DNA from: Corynespora cassiicola
Taxonomy: Eukaryota; Ascomycota; Dothideomycetes; Pleosporales; Corynesporascaceae
Reading direction: 5' to 3'
Assembly (NCBI GenBank): GCA_022059125.1
Contig: JAEUWY010000002.1
Span: 1,674,001-1,738,000, forward strand
Length of the DNA: 64,000 nucleotides
Made by a program: the position numbers and the translations under genes. The notes under the pieces are model-generated. The model was not told where the DNA came from, did not search any database, and was given only the letters and a program-made list of their open reading frames with translations. Positions 40,876 through 53,544 of this stretch are shown here, in pieces. Numbering within the stretch: position 1 is the first letter of the stretch; every line of letters starts with the position of its first letter.

Positions 40876-41464
40876 GGTCGCGCGGTCAGGTAGAATCGTT
40901 CAGTCGTGAAGGCGCCGAGTGGTGGTAGCAGCAGGCGGCGGCGTCGGCGTCGGGAGCAGCAGCAGCAGCAGCAGCGCGCGGCGTATCTAGGACCTAGGCT
41001 GCCCAAGGTGGTCGGCGGTGCGCGGAGGGTCTGAGCGGCTCTCACGGAGAGCTCGCGGACGGCGAAAGGAGAGCAGCAAAAGAGAAGGGCCGGGGGCCCG
41101 GGGTGTAATAGCTGTGGGAATTCTAAGCTCTCGGCATGGCACACCGCCCTGAAGTAGGTAGATGGCGCTGGCCGAGTGAATGGGGGCTCCCAAGGATAGC
41201 AGGCCTAGCCGCCAAGCTCTAGGGTGTGGCGCAAGCAGGCGAGGGCAGGGCGGAGCAGCGCGTACTTGGGATAGGTTTTCAGATTGATAGCCGTGTGGAG
41301 CTGGCCAGCCCTAGCCGAACTAGACGCGCAGCCATCGAATCCGTCAAATGCCCATTCTAGAATTAGACACCTGTTACAGGGGGGGAGGTGTGTCTCAACC
41401 TGACAGGAGCAGCTCGTCCAAACACCCAGAAAAGACTCCCGCCGCCGCCCTCTGCCCCTCCGCC
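40876..41464. other. Divergent promoter between Dpp1-like and hydrolase genes
   Basis: About 590 bases, no supported gene. Includes an AGC microsatellite at 40955-40975 close to the Dpp1-like start. Confidence 0.45.
40955..40975. repeat. (AGC)7 microsatellite
   Basis: Seven perfect AGC units, about 80 bases upstream of the Dpp1-like ATG, probably in its leader. Confidence 0.8.
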
Positions 41465-42902
41465 ATGGCCACACTACTGGACCTGGCAGCCTCGCGTCTC
41501 AACTCGCCTACACCTCACCTGTGGTGGATCTTGGGCGCCGCGGCATCCGTCGGATCGCTGCTGGCACTGCGCTACTCCGGCTCTTCGCTCTCGGCCAAAG
41601 AGCCACAGACGATCCCCTCGCCCCGGGACGCGGTGCTCCAGCTCCTCGAGCGCGACCAGCATGCACGCCTTCCCTATCCCCCAGACGCCCTTCCGGGGGC
41701 GCGAGACGTATCGAGCCCCTACGGCAGCATCCGCGTGTACGAATGGGGCCCACAGTCTGGCGAAAAGGTACTCTTAATTCATGGCATCTCCACGCCAAGC
41801 ATCGCATTGGCCTCACTTGCGCGCAAATTGGTAGCAAAGGGGTGCCGCGTTATGCTCTTCGGTAGGCGCCATGATTCATTTCTATCAGTCGTCGTTTTCC
41901 TTCCCTGTCGAGATCAATTTCGTCTGTAACGTTTCTTCCATATCGGTCCAATCTTTCTTTCTTCGCCATGGTGCAGTGTTTCTCAAGATCACACTATACG
42001 GCCATCCATCTCGTATCCGTGCCCCGAACAAACACCCGAACATAAGCAAACCTCACATCAGCCACTCACTCCTCTCTCCCCTCGCAGATCTCTTCTCTCG
42101 TGGCTACTCCTCCGGCCCAAGCCCCCACATCCACCGCTATGATTCCGCCCTCTACACATCGCAGATCCTGCTCTGCCTCTCCTCGTCGCCCCTCCATTGG
42201 TCCCAGTTTACCCTGATCGGCTACTCGCTGGGCGGAGCCATCGCCGCTGACTTCACGTCTTACATGCCGCACCTGATTGCCAATCTAGTCCTGGTCGCGC
42301 CTGGGGGCCTCATCCGCACCAGCCACATCACGTGGAAGAGCCGGATGCTGTATTCGACGAGCGGCATCGTACCAGAGGGCCTCGTCGAGCGGCTGGTGGC
42401 ACAGAGGCTGTGGTCGGGCCCGGAGACGGCGAGGAGCATCGAGCCAGAGCCTGATGTCCAGGCTGAAGCGGGGGAGAAGGGCGGGCTGAGGACAGCGGCC
42501 GTGTATGCGAGTAGCACATTCACACTCCTGCCAGAGCATCCCCAGTGCACGGCGTCCAACGTCGTCGACTGGCAGATCTTGCACCATAGAGGCTTCGTCC
42601 CGGCCTTCATCTCTTCAATTAGGTATGCCCCCGTCCACGACCAGCACCACCGATGGCGCGCCCTTGGTGAAAACGTAGCAATGCAACGGGGGCCTTTGAA
42701 AAAAGTACACCTAGTCTTGGGCGAGACGGATCCAATCATTGTGGTCGATGAGGTCATCGAGGATGCTCAAGCCGCCCTGGGCCAGGACAATGCCGTCTTC
42801 CATGTCATCAAGGGAGCAGGGCACAATGTCGCCTTCGAGAATGCAGAGGACATTGCACGCATCGTAGAGGCGATGTTGGTGCAGCCTGGAGATGCAGCCT
42901 AG
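41465..42902 (+). CDS. Membrane-anchored alpha/beta hydrolase
   Basis: Two exons (41465-41861 and 42088-42902) with a 226-nt intron; 403 residues. Residues about 18-40 are a hydrophobic N-terminal segment (LWWILGAAASVGSLLAL), probably a membrane anchor. The fold is visible as KVLLIHGIST (strand and oxyanion loop), LFDLFSRGYSSGP spanning the splice site, and the nucleophile elbow GYSLGG with Ser179. The probable acid is Asp347 in GETDP and the base His378 in GAGHNV. This is the epoxide-hydrolase/ABHD-like class; the substrate cannot be told. The intron is long for this genome, but its CGCAG acceptor restores the Asp codon of the 'DLFSRGYS' motif. Confidence 0.85.
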
Positions 42903-43593
42903 AGCATCTTGCGATTCGAATCGTAGTCAGTACCGGCCAAGTGACGTCGTCTGCATAGTACATATAGACAGCTAGAAGGCCAAACGGTTTAGAAAGTTTA
43001 GAACAAAGCTTGGCCTCCCAAATTGCTCAAAACAGCAGGAGGTCGCATTCCGTCCGCATCGGTCAGCAAAGAATGGGGAACCAGGCGCACGCCCCCCTTT
43101 CCCATCTCCCGACAGGAAAAATTGAACCCCGTGCCGTGCTGACGATGGTCCTCATTTCCTCGGGCCTGAAAAGGTGGTGAGGCTGAGTGGTTTTTTTTCG
43201 TCGTCTTATGCCACCGAACTCGGGCTTAGGCCTCCACTCTAATTTCGGCCCAACTCACCCTACGCCCTCCTGATCACACATGCCATCAAATACGTATGCA
43301 CCGCGGCGGGGATTTGGAAGGGATAAGAAAAAAAATTTCAAAGTTTGTATAACCATGATAACGCTAGATTCTAGACCTTTGGCGGCCTTTGAGAGGTGCC
43401 AACACCCGAAACGCCGTGGTATACAAGACCTTGGGGCCCGACCCCAAAATGACCATCGTGATGTTTTCATGCCATGACATGACAAATCTTCGTCACAGAC
43501 CCCCCTAGATCTCAACCGTATCCATCTTGATTAAGCATTACCGTCGTAGTTCATGCCAATGTCTGGGAAAGATGATTCTTTGTAAATAGCAGT
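42903..43593. other. Intergenic between convergent genes
   Basis: 690 bases between two stop codons. Nothing recognised; a 43255-43515 frame on the minus strand has no supporting features. Confidence 0.4.
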
Positions 43594-44655
43594 TTAGACG
43601 CGCTCGTGCCTGAAGGGCTCGTAGCCGGTTCCAGTGTTGCCGTGGGTGGCGGGCATCTGGCTGTTGCCGCTGTTGCCCATGTAGGGCGAGGAAACGCGCT
43701 CGTAGGTGTAAGGGGTCTTCTCGACAACGACCTTCTTGTTGCCGGACTTTCCAGAGCAGCAGCAGGTGGAGATGAGCCAGAAGAAGCCAGAGCCGATGGA
43801 GAAGGCAACGCCGAGCCAGAGGACGGAGAGCATCTTGGTGCCGAGGTCAGCCTCGATGTTGTAAGGCCTGAGCACGCTCTCGAAGACGCCGACAAGAGAA
43901 GCGTACAGAGCGGTCGAGGTGGCCGCAGCAGCAATGATGAAGACGGTCTGGGCCTGCGATGTCTGTTAGCTATGGCCCGAGGTAGCCTGGGGAGAGGATG
44001 CACATACAGTAGACACAATGGTGGTGACGAAAGAACCCCAGCGGGAGAAGATGGCAAAGATACCGACAACAAACTCAGCGGCAGTCAAGCAGATGGCGAT
44101 GACGTAGGCAGTGAACATCCACTTGGAAACCGTCTTGTAAGTGTCGAGACCCTTCTGCAGCTCGTCGGGGAAAGCCTCCTGGACGCTCGTGTTCTGGAGA
44201 CCCCAAGCCTCGATGGGGTTGAACCAGAAGTTGGCCTTGCGGGACGAGCAGTGGGTGATCTTGGTCTCGTTCTTGTCGTTCTTGTCGCCCTCGCAGTAGT
44301 TCCAGAGACCAATGTAGTAGACGTCCTTGAGCTCGTTGCTGGTCTGGGCCGACTGCTGCAAGGCATCGAGGAGTTCGTTGTCGATGTTCTCGTCAAGGTT
44401 TCCAGGCAGGTCGCTGATGTGATCGGCGAAAGTCTCTGGATTACTTGTGAAGCCACTGGTGTCGGCCTATCCAACGCGTTAGAGGCAGATCGGTCGCGCG
44501 TCAGCCGAGTCGCTTACCTTGAAGAAGTACAGGTCCCTCTGGAGGGCCATGTCCTTGTTGGTCTGGCCCGAGAAGACCAGAATTAAGCAGATGAGCGACG
44601 CAATCGTCAGTGCCATGGGCACGAAGATGCACGCAAAGCGACCGAGTTTACCCAT
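43594..44655 (-). CDS. SUR7/PalI family four-helix membrane protein
   Basis: Three exons: 44655-44518, 44466-44008 and 43953-43594; 318 residues. SUR7-family proteins sit in the plasma membrane (eisosome/MCC domains or PalI pH sensing) or at cell junctions. Four hydrophobic segments are visible: FACIFVPMALTIASLICLIL near the N-terminus, WMFTAYVIAICLTAAEFVV, TVFIIAAAATSTALYASLV, and MLSVLWLGVAFSIGSGFFWL. The large first loop contains the family signature YIGLWNYCEG followed by HCSSRKANFWFNP. A Cys-rich CCCSG patch follows helix four, then a short polar cytoplasmic tail. Which subfamily (Sur7, Fmp45 or PalI) it is cannot be settled here. Confidence 0.85.
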
Positions 44656-46759
44656 GGCTGCGGCGTAGGAGGCGGTCGTGTGTTGTGGTGGTGGTGGAGG
44701 TGGTAGCGAGGCCGCGATGGAGGAGGGAGGAACGAATGGGGCGCACTACGTCAGCGGACAGGAGAGTGCTAGATGGCGGCTCTGCAATGGCAAACGACGG
44801 TGGAGGGTGCAGGCAGGAAAACCGGATACACTGGTCAAACGCACGAGAGGAGCGCGCCTTTTGTATAATGGGGACCTTGCAGCTGCGGCCGCCGTGGAGC
44901 TGAACCAAGGGAGGCGAAGTAACGGCCCGTGCACGCCAACTGTCCAGCCTCGTAGGAGCGGGCTGCCTGCTGCGCAGAAGAGAGTGCTGACCGTCTTACC
45001 GGAACCAGGCATGCTCAACGACACACAGCTGCGACATGGGCGGCGCGGACGGCGGCGTGCAGCCAATTTTCCCATCGCAAACAAAACCGTGTGCTGCTCG
45101 CCGCGCCGCTGCCATCACCGCTGGCGGCCTGACTGGACCAGACGTCGCAGCTTTGGCTCCCAAGACAGACGTCCATGGCATGGGCGCTCGATGATGATGA
45201 ATGATGCCGGCAAGCCCCCGAGAGCCCTGCCGACCGTCGAACTGCGCATTCGAAACATCAGCGCGCAGGTGGCGCCAATCTCCACCCGTGCTGGGGCTGA
45301 TCGGAATACCACCAACTTGTACATCCCCGCTCTTTCACCGACGATTACTGTACACTGCTGTGTGGCCCTGCAGTTGCACCATCACACACACGCCGCATGC
45401 CGCATGCCCCCCCTCCGCTCACGGAACGCCTGGTGGCCGCGCAGCACTCTGTGGCTTGCCTGGCCGCCGTTGATTTGCCCCGGCCTGAGATGCTGCCAAG
45501 CCCTGCGTCTAGCCCAGACGGGACAACGTAGATACCTAACGGTAGATGACTGGCACGCGCCTATTAATAGCCCGGCCTGGGGAGGGGTCGTGGCCTGTTA
45601 GTGTCGCCGCCACACCAAGCCCAGCCCAGCTGGACCCCTCGACAGCCCGTGGGTGACGGGGCACGAGTGCGCAGCCGTCCTCAACACCACGCCCGCAATC
45701 TCGTGATAGCTGGCCCGCCCGAGCACTCGCCGGATCGTCGCTCCCCGCCGCCCTCAGATCCCCAGTCTCGAGTGAAACAACACAGCCGTGTGTCTGGATG
45801 GCCTGTTGTGGGTCCGGATGTGATCAGCCTCGCCATCGTTACCCTCGTCTCGTGCCATCGCGATCGGCACCCACATACGCGTAACCCCCATCTTCGAAGA
45901 AGACGACGACGACGACGGCGAAGACGGCTGTCTGGCACCTTGACCGCATCAAGTCTGCAAAGTCACAAGTCACGGATAGCAGAGAAAAAAATTGTGTGTG
46001 AGCTGTTGCAAGTGCCAATCCTTTTAGGTTGGTTTCTACTACACGCTTGCGCCTAGGACGCGCGTCGTCCCTCATCCACATCATCCATGCCACCGGATCC
46101 CCTCCCACTGCCTGTCGTGCCTCCCATGACGGCGTGTATGTAATCCAAGTTCAATGAAGAAAAATCCATTACACGGCGAAGCCAATGAGTGGCCGAATTC
46201 CGAGTCCCGTCAAGTCGTGCCAAGAGTGACCGCCCGACTCTGTCCAAATGCTCAACTCGTGACAAAACGAAATATACCAACATAAGAAAGTGTAAATTCT
46301 CCAGCCATGAACATCATGCCAGTGGTATAAACGGTGCTGCAAAAAAACCTTGCGCACGTACAGAATAGAATCGAATGGATATGCACGTTCCCACCTCCTC
46401 TCCACCGCCGCAAAAAATGCTCAAAAGGACGAACAAGGAAAAGGTCCCGGATCTGGGTTTGTAGACATTAAGCCTTTAGTACTAATGTCTTGTAGTGATG
46501 CGCCAAAACGCCAACGCGAAGAGTGCCGAGAAATCGTTCAGGTCTGAATGCTATTGTTACAAGCGCGAATAACGCCTTTAAAATCGATGGGTATCTTTGG
46601 TAGAAGTCCCGCCGGGCCGGTCGGACCTGCGCATCGTGCTTGCCAGAGGCAGACGTGCTGTGTGCGGTCGTAGGATCCTGGTCCTTTGGGGGGGGTTTTT
46701 TGTGGTCGGGATGCTCCGAGGGAAGGTGAGAACTGCGGGCCGTGTGCTCAGTGTCCAGT
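44656..46759. other. 2.1-kb intergenic region
   Basis: Upstream of the SUR7-family gene and downstream of PNG1. GC-rich with overlapping low-information frames (for example 44678-45601) but no recognisable protein. A CGA-triplet tract is at 45895-45920. Confidence 0.45.
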
Positions 46760-48156
46760 TCATCGCGGGCGCTGGTTGTGCGGGTCCTGCTGGTTTGGAG
46801 CGCCTCGTCCACCTTCTCCTCTCGAGCGGATCCACTGGCTGTTGCCGGTGGTGCGGCCTTCCAATGCCTTTTGTGCATCGGGATCGGGGCGTGGGCGGCT
46901 AGCGCGGCCGCTCACAATGTCGTCAGCGTTAATGCGGCTGACTTCGTGTGCGATGGAGGAGACGAAGAAGCCGTGAAGTTCCTTATCCTCGCGGAGGTCC
47001 TCTCCTTGGAGACGGAATTTGTCCTGCTTGGACATGTTGTTTCGGCGCATGGCGCGAAGTTCGTTCAAAATGTGAAGGAGAACGGCCTCGGGTGCGCGGT
47101 TGCGCTCGAGGCTGTACTTGGAAGGGTTGCGGACATAGCGCCTAGTGACATCCATAGCGCCGTCGGCGGAGAATGCAATGCAGTAGGAAAGCTTCTTGCC
47201 CCATCCTGATGAGTTGGTTAGTGAAAAAGTCGATGAGACACTGCGTGGCGATGCATACCTTGAGTGTAGAGGAGGGGCTTATCCCATGCCTCTTCGCAGA
47301 CATCAACATGAACCCATCGTTTCCTGTGGACGGAGTAGACCTCCGTCCAAACGTGGTCTTCGGCGTTCCATACCCAGCGGACTCTTGATCCGACGGCTCG
47401 GCAGAGCATGCTGAAGCAATTTACCCATTCGCCACAACGGCCTTTGCGAGTCTGCAGCAGGACAAAAGCGTCGTTGTATCGAGGGAATCGTTCGTAGGCC
47501 TGGCACTGGTCCATTGAGCACTTGTACAGCTCGACCTGGCTGGCGCCGCGGGCCTGCTCGTCGGGCAAAGGAGCAGCCATGCCGACGCCGATGGTGGGAG
47601 AGTAGCATCGCGAACACGGCGGGTTGTTGACCCAGGAGAAGAAGGAGCGCTTGAACCATCGGAGGAGGGCTCGCACGACACAGTCCTGGTAGCCCCAAGC
47701 GGCCTTCTTGCCGGCGCCTAGGCTCTCGGCCTCGGCCTGGAGAATCTGGCTCTCTTCTTCGGCTTCGTTGTAGATTTGCTCGAGCGGCACGACGCGAAGA
47801 GCCTCGTCGAGGAGGCCCGGGTTCTCCCAGCGGACGGGCATGTTGGACAGCGAGTTGAGCATGTTCTTGAAACGCATCGAGCGGGCGTCCTGCGGGGGCT
47901 GGGGCACAAGGGGGATGTTGCGGAGCGACGAGTACGAAGGCGGTGGGTTGTGCATGGGCGGCGGCTGCGGGGTGCCAAAGTCTCGCGGAGCAGGCGACGC
48001 GGATCTCGACGAGGCCGAGCGCGATGTGATTTCGTTGGTGAGTTCGTTCATCCGCTTGGTGCTGAGGACCTGGCGAAAGCGCTCCGTCATGTCTTGGGCG
48101 AGCTGGTCGACGTTCGCGGAGGCGGGCGCCCGCGAGGCGCCGTGGTGGTGCTCCAT
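46760..48156 (-). CDS. png1: PNG1, peptide:N-glycanase family (transglutaminase-like)
   Basis: Two exons (48156-47259 and 47205-46760) with a 53-nt intron; 447 residues. Png1 deglycosylates misfolded glycoproteins exported from the ER. The transglutaminase core is clear: zinc-site Cys pairs in PPCSRCY and YKCSMDQC, then Cys241 in [10 protein letters not shown], His268 in EDHVWTEVY and Asp285 in WVHVDVCEE. Spacings of 27 and 17 residues equal those of the yeast triad Cys191/His218/Asp235. The exon 2 start [16 protein letters not shown] is a family hallmark. The N-terminus (about 110 residues) is Ser/Pro-rich, and there is no PUB domain. Neurospora PNG1 has been reported to be inactive yet essential for polarity, so activity cannot be assumed from ancestry; here the triad residues are present. 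Confidence 0.93.
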
Positions 48157-49885
48157 GGTTGGGAGTGCAGACGACTGGTGAGGACCGAGGGCGTGGGCGA
48201 GGTGGGAGGAGTCGAGATGATGATGGAGGAGTCGAGGTGGAGGGAGTCGAGGACGGAGGGCGGAGCAGAGGCGAGCACAGCCCTGTTGGCTAGGTAGGCG
48301 GAGCGAGACTACGCAATACAGGGCAGCGCAGCGCAGCGGGATATTCTTGGGGCGGCGGGCCGGCTGGAGGTCGACGACAGCACGGGCGGCAGCAGCGGCG
48401 AGAGCGACAGCACAGCGTCTCCGGGCAGCTTGACAGAAGACCTGGAGGAGCTCGACAGGAACAGAGCGCTGTTGCGATGAGGGCAGACCGCGAGTTTCAA
48501 TGGGAGGCCGGGGCGATGGCAATGGCCGCGCGGCATGCAACAGTGTAAGCGAGCCAGTGAGACGGGGGGTCCAGACGAAGCCTACGCGTCCTTCCAGGCT
48601 ATTGCGTCGCCCTGGGAGCGCCCGACCGCTGCTAAACAGATGGCGCGCTGCGACGAGTGCCGAGCGGGCGATGAAGCTGTTGCGCAACGGGCGATGCACA
48701 CGCTGCGTGCCGGTGCTGTTGTTCGGCGGCGAGGGCGGCGGCGGCGGCTGGCAGAGGGCAGAGGGCGGTGGCCGGGCGGCAGGGGCGCCTGCAAATTGGA
48801 GGAGCAGCGCAGTGTTGGCTATCCAGCTGGTCTCGCTCCATCACACCCGTCACCCTGCTTTTAATCCCCTCGATGCCGCGGGCGACGACGAGGCCTACGA
48901 CGCCTACCACGAGCAGCGCAGAAAACGAATATGGTGTCGGCCGCCCATGAACCAGAGCCGGCCCGCCCTAGCCCAGTTACGTGGCTGCCACGCTCTCGAA
49001 CTCGTAAGCGTTCTCTGCCACTGTCGCTCACCCTGGCCCGCCAGGCCTAGCCCGCCTGTGCTCTACCCTACCGCCTCTTTAAACAATATCGCCCTCTGCG
49101 CTTGCTTAGAACGGGTGGACTCTGGTGCACACAGGCCGTCGGTTCGCGCCCTCTTCTTCTCTCCCTCGCCGTGCCCGCCCAAAGTGCCATGGTCCCTTTT
49201 CCTCTGCTCCGCTCCGCGCCCTCCAGCGTCGCGTCTCGACCGGCGTCGTAACGCGAAACCGCTCTGTGGCGCACTCTGGTGCCTTTCTCTTTCCGTCCAA
49301 GATGTTCGCGTCCGACACCCTCCGGCGTCGTCATTGGGCTGCGTCCGCACCTCTCAGACAATCATCGCCCACGACTGAAAAACGATGGGACGTGATCATC
49401 CGCGCCCGCTCGGACTCGGACAAGGGCGCTGACGACTAAAATTTGCCGCCCGCTAGAGTACGAATGCTGTCTCTCTTTTCCCACGTTTTCCTTCTTGGTA
49501 TTCTAGTAGCTGCCCTCCCCACCCCGTCGTCCTAGTGGCAGCGTGAAATGAAGTGCTAAATGCAAGCTCGTGCTCCGCTCCGCCCACCGCCAGACCAGGA
49601 GCCACTCCTCTGCTGATGTGGCCCCCTCGGACCCGGACGCAGTAGTGCAGGTGAACGACGACCAGGTGTACGCACTGTCGCGGGCGAACATGTTTCAAAT
49701 CGGGTTAGGCTTGCTCGCGAGCCTCGCAGAGGCAAGGGTCCTTTCCCAACTCCACAACTCTAAATCGTTTCTCGAGACGGTCCCGCTTCGCCGTGGAACA
49801 TCCTGAATGCCTGCTCCAGTTTAACTCGGTTTGATTATACAGCGACCGGCTTATTTATTTCGCCAGCCTTCTAGAATCACAAAGC
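48157..49885. other. 1.7-kb upstream region of PNG1
   Basis: No supported gene. GC-rich, purine- and pyrimidine-skewed blocks give long spurious frames on both strands. It joins the 3' flank of Utp4 at its right end. Confidence 0.45.
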
Positions 49886-52707
49886 TCATTCGTGGCTGCC
49901 CACAAATCTCGGTGGCAGATCCAGATCCCATGACGGCCTCTCCACAAGAACAACCTCGAGCTGTTGGCTGCTTCCCACCGGAACCATGCCCAGGATTGGC
50001 CGGTACTTGAAGGTGTACCACCACGGCTCGTTACTTCGCCCGCCTTGTTCCGCCCCTTCTACATGCCTCTCCGCATCATCCACTCCGCCATTCGTCGTCC
50101 CGTCCGAAGACACGCCATCCTGCCCCGCAGACCTGCGAAGACTGGTCAAAGCGTGCTGCTTATCATCCACGTCCTCGTCAGACTCTGCCGTGCCACGAGC
50201 ACCCATGACACCACTCCATGCAGGCTTGGGGCTCTCGTCAGCTCTGCCGCTGGTGTACTTACGAATCTTAGTGACGGGAGCCTCATTCTCTGGGATTAAG
50301 TCTCCGGCGCCGCTCGTGTGCTTCAACGGGGCACCCTTGATTAGTTCCCGTTTACGTTTCTTTGATGCCTTCGTCTCGTCTTCGGTCCCATTGGCTACGG
50401 CATAGCTTTCGGCAGCATCCGGGATCGGAAAGTCTCGAGAGAGGTCGAACATGAAGAGCCATTTTTCGCCATAAAGCCAGACCCGCTGTTGCGAGTCGGC
50501 CGTATCCCACACGCAGCCTTTGGTAGGGCTGTCGAGCAACCGGAATTGTGAAGGATAACTCGATGGCGGGTTTCTCCTCGACCACTCTGACAGTCGACCT
50601 GCCATGACTTCAAAATGATACAACTGGTGATCGGCAGAGACTACCAGCAGGCGATGCTCCCGGGCAGCTATGTCGTGTGAGTGCGGGTGGGGGTTGCCTC
50701 GTGTAGGATGAACGGCTGGGTTTCCGTTGGGCTGCAAAGGACTCTCGTCCTCGGGCTGGAACGAGAGCAATACAGGCGCTGAATCGAGCCGGGGAAGCAG
50801 GTGACCTGCAGGGTTGCGTATCCATCTCTGACCTAGATATGTAATCTGCTCCCGGTCCTGATCATCCTCGTCTTCAGATTGATCATCGTCAGCTTGCGAA
50901 AGTGACACATCAACATCTACCTCCGGTGCAGTCGGGTCCTCGTGTCCTTCGGTCACCCAGGTGTCGATGAAGCCAGCGAGATCCGCAACAGCAAACATGG
51001 ACCCATCTCCAGAGAATTCGGCCTGGGTAATGGACCGGTTGTAGAGGCTTCGGGGTTGGTTCAACGAGTCCAGCTGCGTGCTATCTCGGTGGAGGCGTTC
51101 AAGATGCATGACCTTGGCAAGGACGCGTGGCCGCTCGATCGCATCGTCAGACCGCACAATTCGAGCGATTATAGTCTTGCTAGATGCGTTGACCATAGCT
51201 AGCCATTTCCCATTTGGTGAGAATCGAACCAGCCTGGCACCGGTTGTTGAAGGCATATCGAGCTTGCGTATCTGAAGGCCAGAGCTTGCCGTGTTGGACT
51301 GTAGAAGCTGGAACAGCTTGACTTCTTTGGCCGTAGAGACCGCCAGTAGACCACCGTCTTGGGATATAGACACTGATATGATGTTCTCATCTCCCTGTAG
51401 TGCCAGACGTGCCACGACTTTTGGTTTTTCAGCCTTTTCAGATTGGCCCTTCACGCGCCATACCCGAAGTTCAGAGTTCCAGTAGCTGACCATCAATCGT
51501 GCTTCGGGGGCACTGACTAGCGGGGGAACGTGGGGCAAAGCTGCGAGGCCGCGGCTGTGCTCCTTGCCAAATTGACGCAGAGGGACGACGATAGGCTGCG
51601 TGTCAATACCTGTACACCACGCATGTCAGCTTCGTAATGCGAAAAAAAGGTCCACGGTATCTTACCTCCAGAGACCACAACACTCAACTTGTTGCCTTCA
51701 TAGGTAGCCATGGCTTTGACATCGTGATCGTGATATCTCTTGTGAGAAACTTTCCGCCACTTCTCCCCACGGTTACTCTTGGCACCTCCAGACTTCTTAT
51801 TGGAGCTGTAGAAGCAAGTGCGGCGATCCATGCCTCCACTGAATATCATAGTGCCGTCGCGAGACACAGCAAGGTCCAGCACGTCGGCCTCATGGCCCGA
51901 TATACGTTGTGTCTGACTGAAGTTCTTCCCATCGTAGATTCTGATGTCACCGGTAGAGTCACCGGAGACAAAGTCGCCATTCGGCAGACACTTGACTTTC
52001 CAGACGAGTATTTCCTTGGGACCGCCATGAGGACCACTTCCCAGCGATATGTTCCGAATAACGTTGCCGTTGCGTGTATCAAAGACACGAATCATGCTGT
52101 CCGCGAAACCAGCAACGACGGTATTACGGTCCTTGTACGCCACGCTCAGAGTGCGCGCCTTCTTCGTGGAGGATCGCGACACGAATCGGTCGAACCGAAG
52201 GTCATCGTCGGCGGTTGAAAGCAGGACCAGTGTGCCATCCGCGCAACCAGCAACAAGTTTCTGGTGGGAGTCCGCGCTCGGGTCGGCTGATGCTTTGGTG
52301 GGTGCCCTTGGCTGAGCTGCAAAACACCAAACTTCGCTGTGGTTGCCGTTGGAGTGGCGAGCGGGGAGACCAGTCGCGAGGTCCCATTCGGTGACACTGC
52401 TGGAGTAACCAATGCTGAACAGTCGAAGCCTGCCCGGAATGACTTTTCCGTGGTCGTCTCTTTCATCCGGCTCTTGCGTCCATGTGAGGCCTTCCACGCT
52501 TCGATCTTTTCCGCCGTAAAAGACTCGTTCCTGTAGCCACGAACCCTTTGCCGGGTTCCATATCTCAATGTTGCCGTTTGCGCGACCGACGGCTAGTCTC
52601 AAACACTCGGGATCGACATTGCCTTCATCGGCTTGTGCGTGCGAAAAGGCAAGCGCGTTGATTGCGGAGGGCGGGAATGGGACGAACCGGGCGCGGTGGA
52701 TGTCCAT
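49886..52707 (-). CDS. utp4: Utp4, WD-repeat subunit of the small-subunit processome (t-UTP)
   Basis: Two exons (52707-51666 and 51609-49886), 921 residues. Utp4 (human cirhin) is a t-UTP component of the U3 snoRNP that supports rDNA transcription and early 18S rRNA processing in the nucleolus. The N-terminus DIHRARFVPFPPSAINALAF, followed by LAVGRANGNIEIWNP and GGKDRSVEGLTW, is the Utp4 pattern. Many WD-like blades follow (HEADVLDLAVSRDGTMIFSG, VRFSPNGKWLAM, AEFSGDGSMFAVADL), forming a tandem beta-propeller. An acidic insert (QADDDQSEDEDDQ) and a Lys/Arg-rich patch KASKKRKREL are consistent with nucleolar targeting. The C-terminal FKYRPILGMVPV is conserved in the family. Confidence 0.92.
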
Positions 52708-52957
52708 GGCGAAAACAAGAGTTTTTCTGTGTTCGCGAGGAGATTTCGAGCCCAGCGCAGGTGGATAACTGGCGCTAATAGGTAAATCGCGGGCTTATCA
52801 TGACCGTACTCTCAAATCTTAGTGATCTCGAAGTTGGAACTTTTGGAAAATTTACGACAGGGATTATGCTACTCGGCAAAAGGTTTCTCCGACACCCGAC
52901 TTACTCCACATCCCAAAAGCTTCCGACCTCCCTTACCCAGCCTCCCATCAATGTTTC

Positions 52958-53544
52958 TCAAGCTCCATGAGACAATTGCATCACAAGAGACATTTTTCTA
53001 CTAATTGAAGGCTCAGGGAATCTAGCTACGCTCGAAATCACCCGCAGATCGCTGCATGTCCCGCTCCAGTCCGTCTCCAAAGCTGCCAATACCACAGAGT
53101 CAATAATGGCTCGAATATCGATACAAGCATCCTGTAATTCCATCGCTTCGTTGGTGATCGATGGCATCATGGCTTTTACAAGATACAATGGGGTTGTGAT
53201 GTAGATCAGGCTCTCTACAGCACTGCGAGAGAAGTGAGGGCGGTGTTGATGGCCCTTGAGTCCAGACCATCAGCACAGAGTTGATGAACGCAGACCAGGC
53301 CACGGTTCTGCATGATGAAGCTAGTCCATTTGCATAGCTGTGTGGCGAGATAAACAAGATCATGTCTGTTAGTGACAAGGTGGCATGTGAAGAGGTTGCC
53401 GAGCCAAAATCTAAGGCTTTGCCCCTGCGTGCGCATATATTCCAAATGCCGGTCTGAGAAGGTGAACATGACGAACGCAATCCTTTCGGCAAAGCTGCCC
53501 TCAAACTGCCAGGCTCGAATTGAGTCAGCCCATGCGGCGTCAAC
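52958..53544 (-). pseudogene. Probable broken gene of unknown family
   Basis: Two adjacent minus-strand frames give protein-like sequence that would be continuous but for a frame change at about 53222. The upstream part (53544-53215) contains FEGSFAERIAFVMFTFSDRH and TCHLVTNRHDLVYLATQLCK. The downstream part (about 53222-52958) contains VESLIYITTPLYLVKAMM and ELQDACIDIRAIIDSVVLAA. No start codon or intron signal joins them, and an in-frame TGA lies just upstream of the first part. The simplest reading is a decayed or truncated gene; a sequencing error or an unrecognised intron could also explain the shift. I do not know the family. Confidence 0.4.

Noticed and set aside
43606..44586. 326-residue plus-strand frame opposite the SUR7-family gene
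   Set aside because: Crosses both introns of the real gene and shows only shadow composition.
44678..45601. 307-residue frame upstream of the SUR7-family gene
   Set aside because: No recognisable domain; composition fits GC-rich non-coding DNA.
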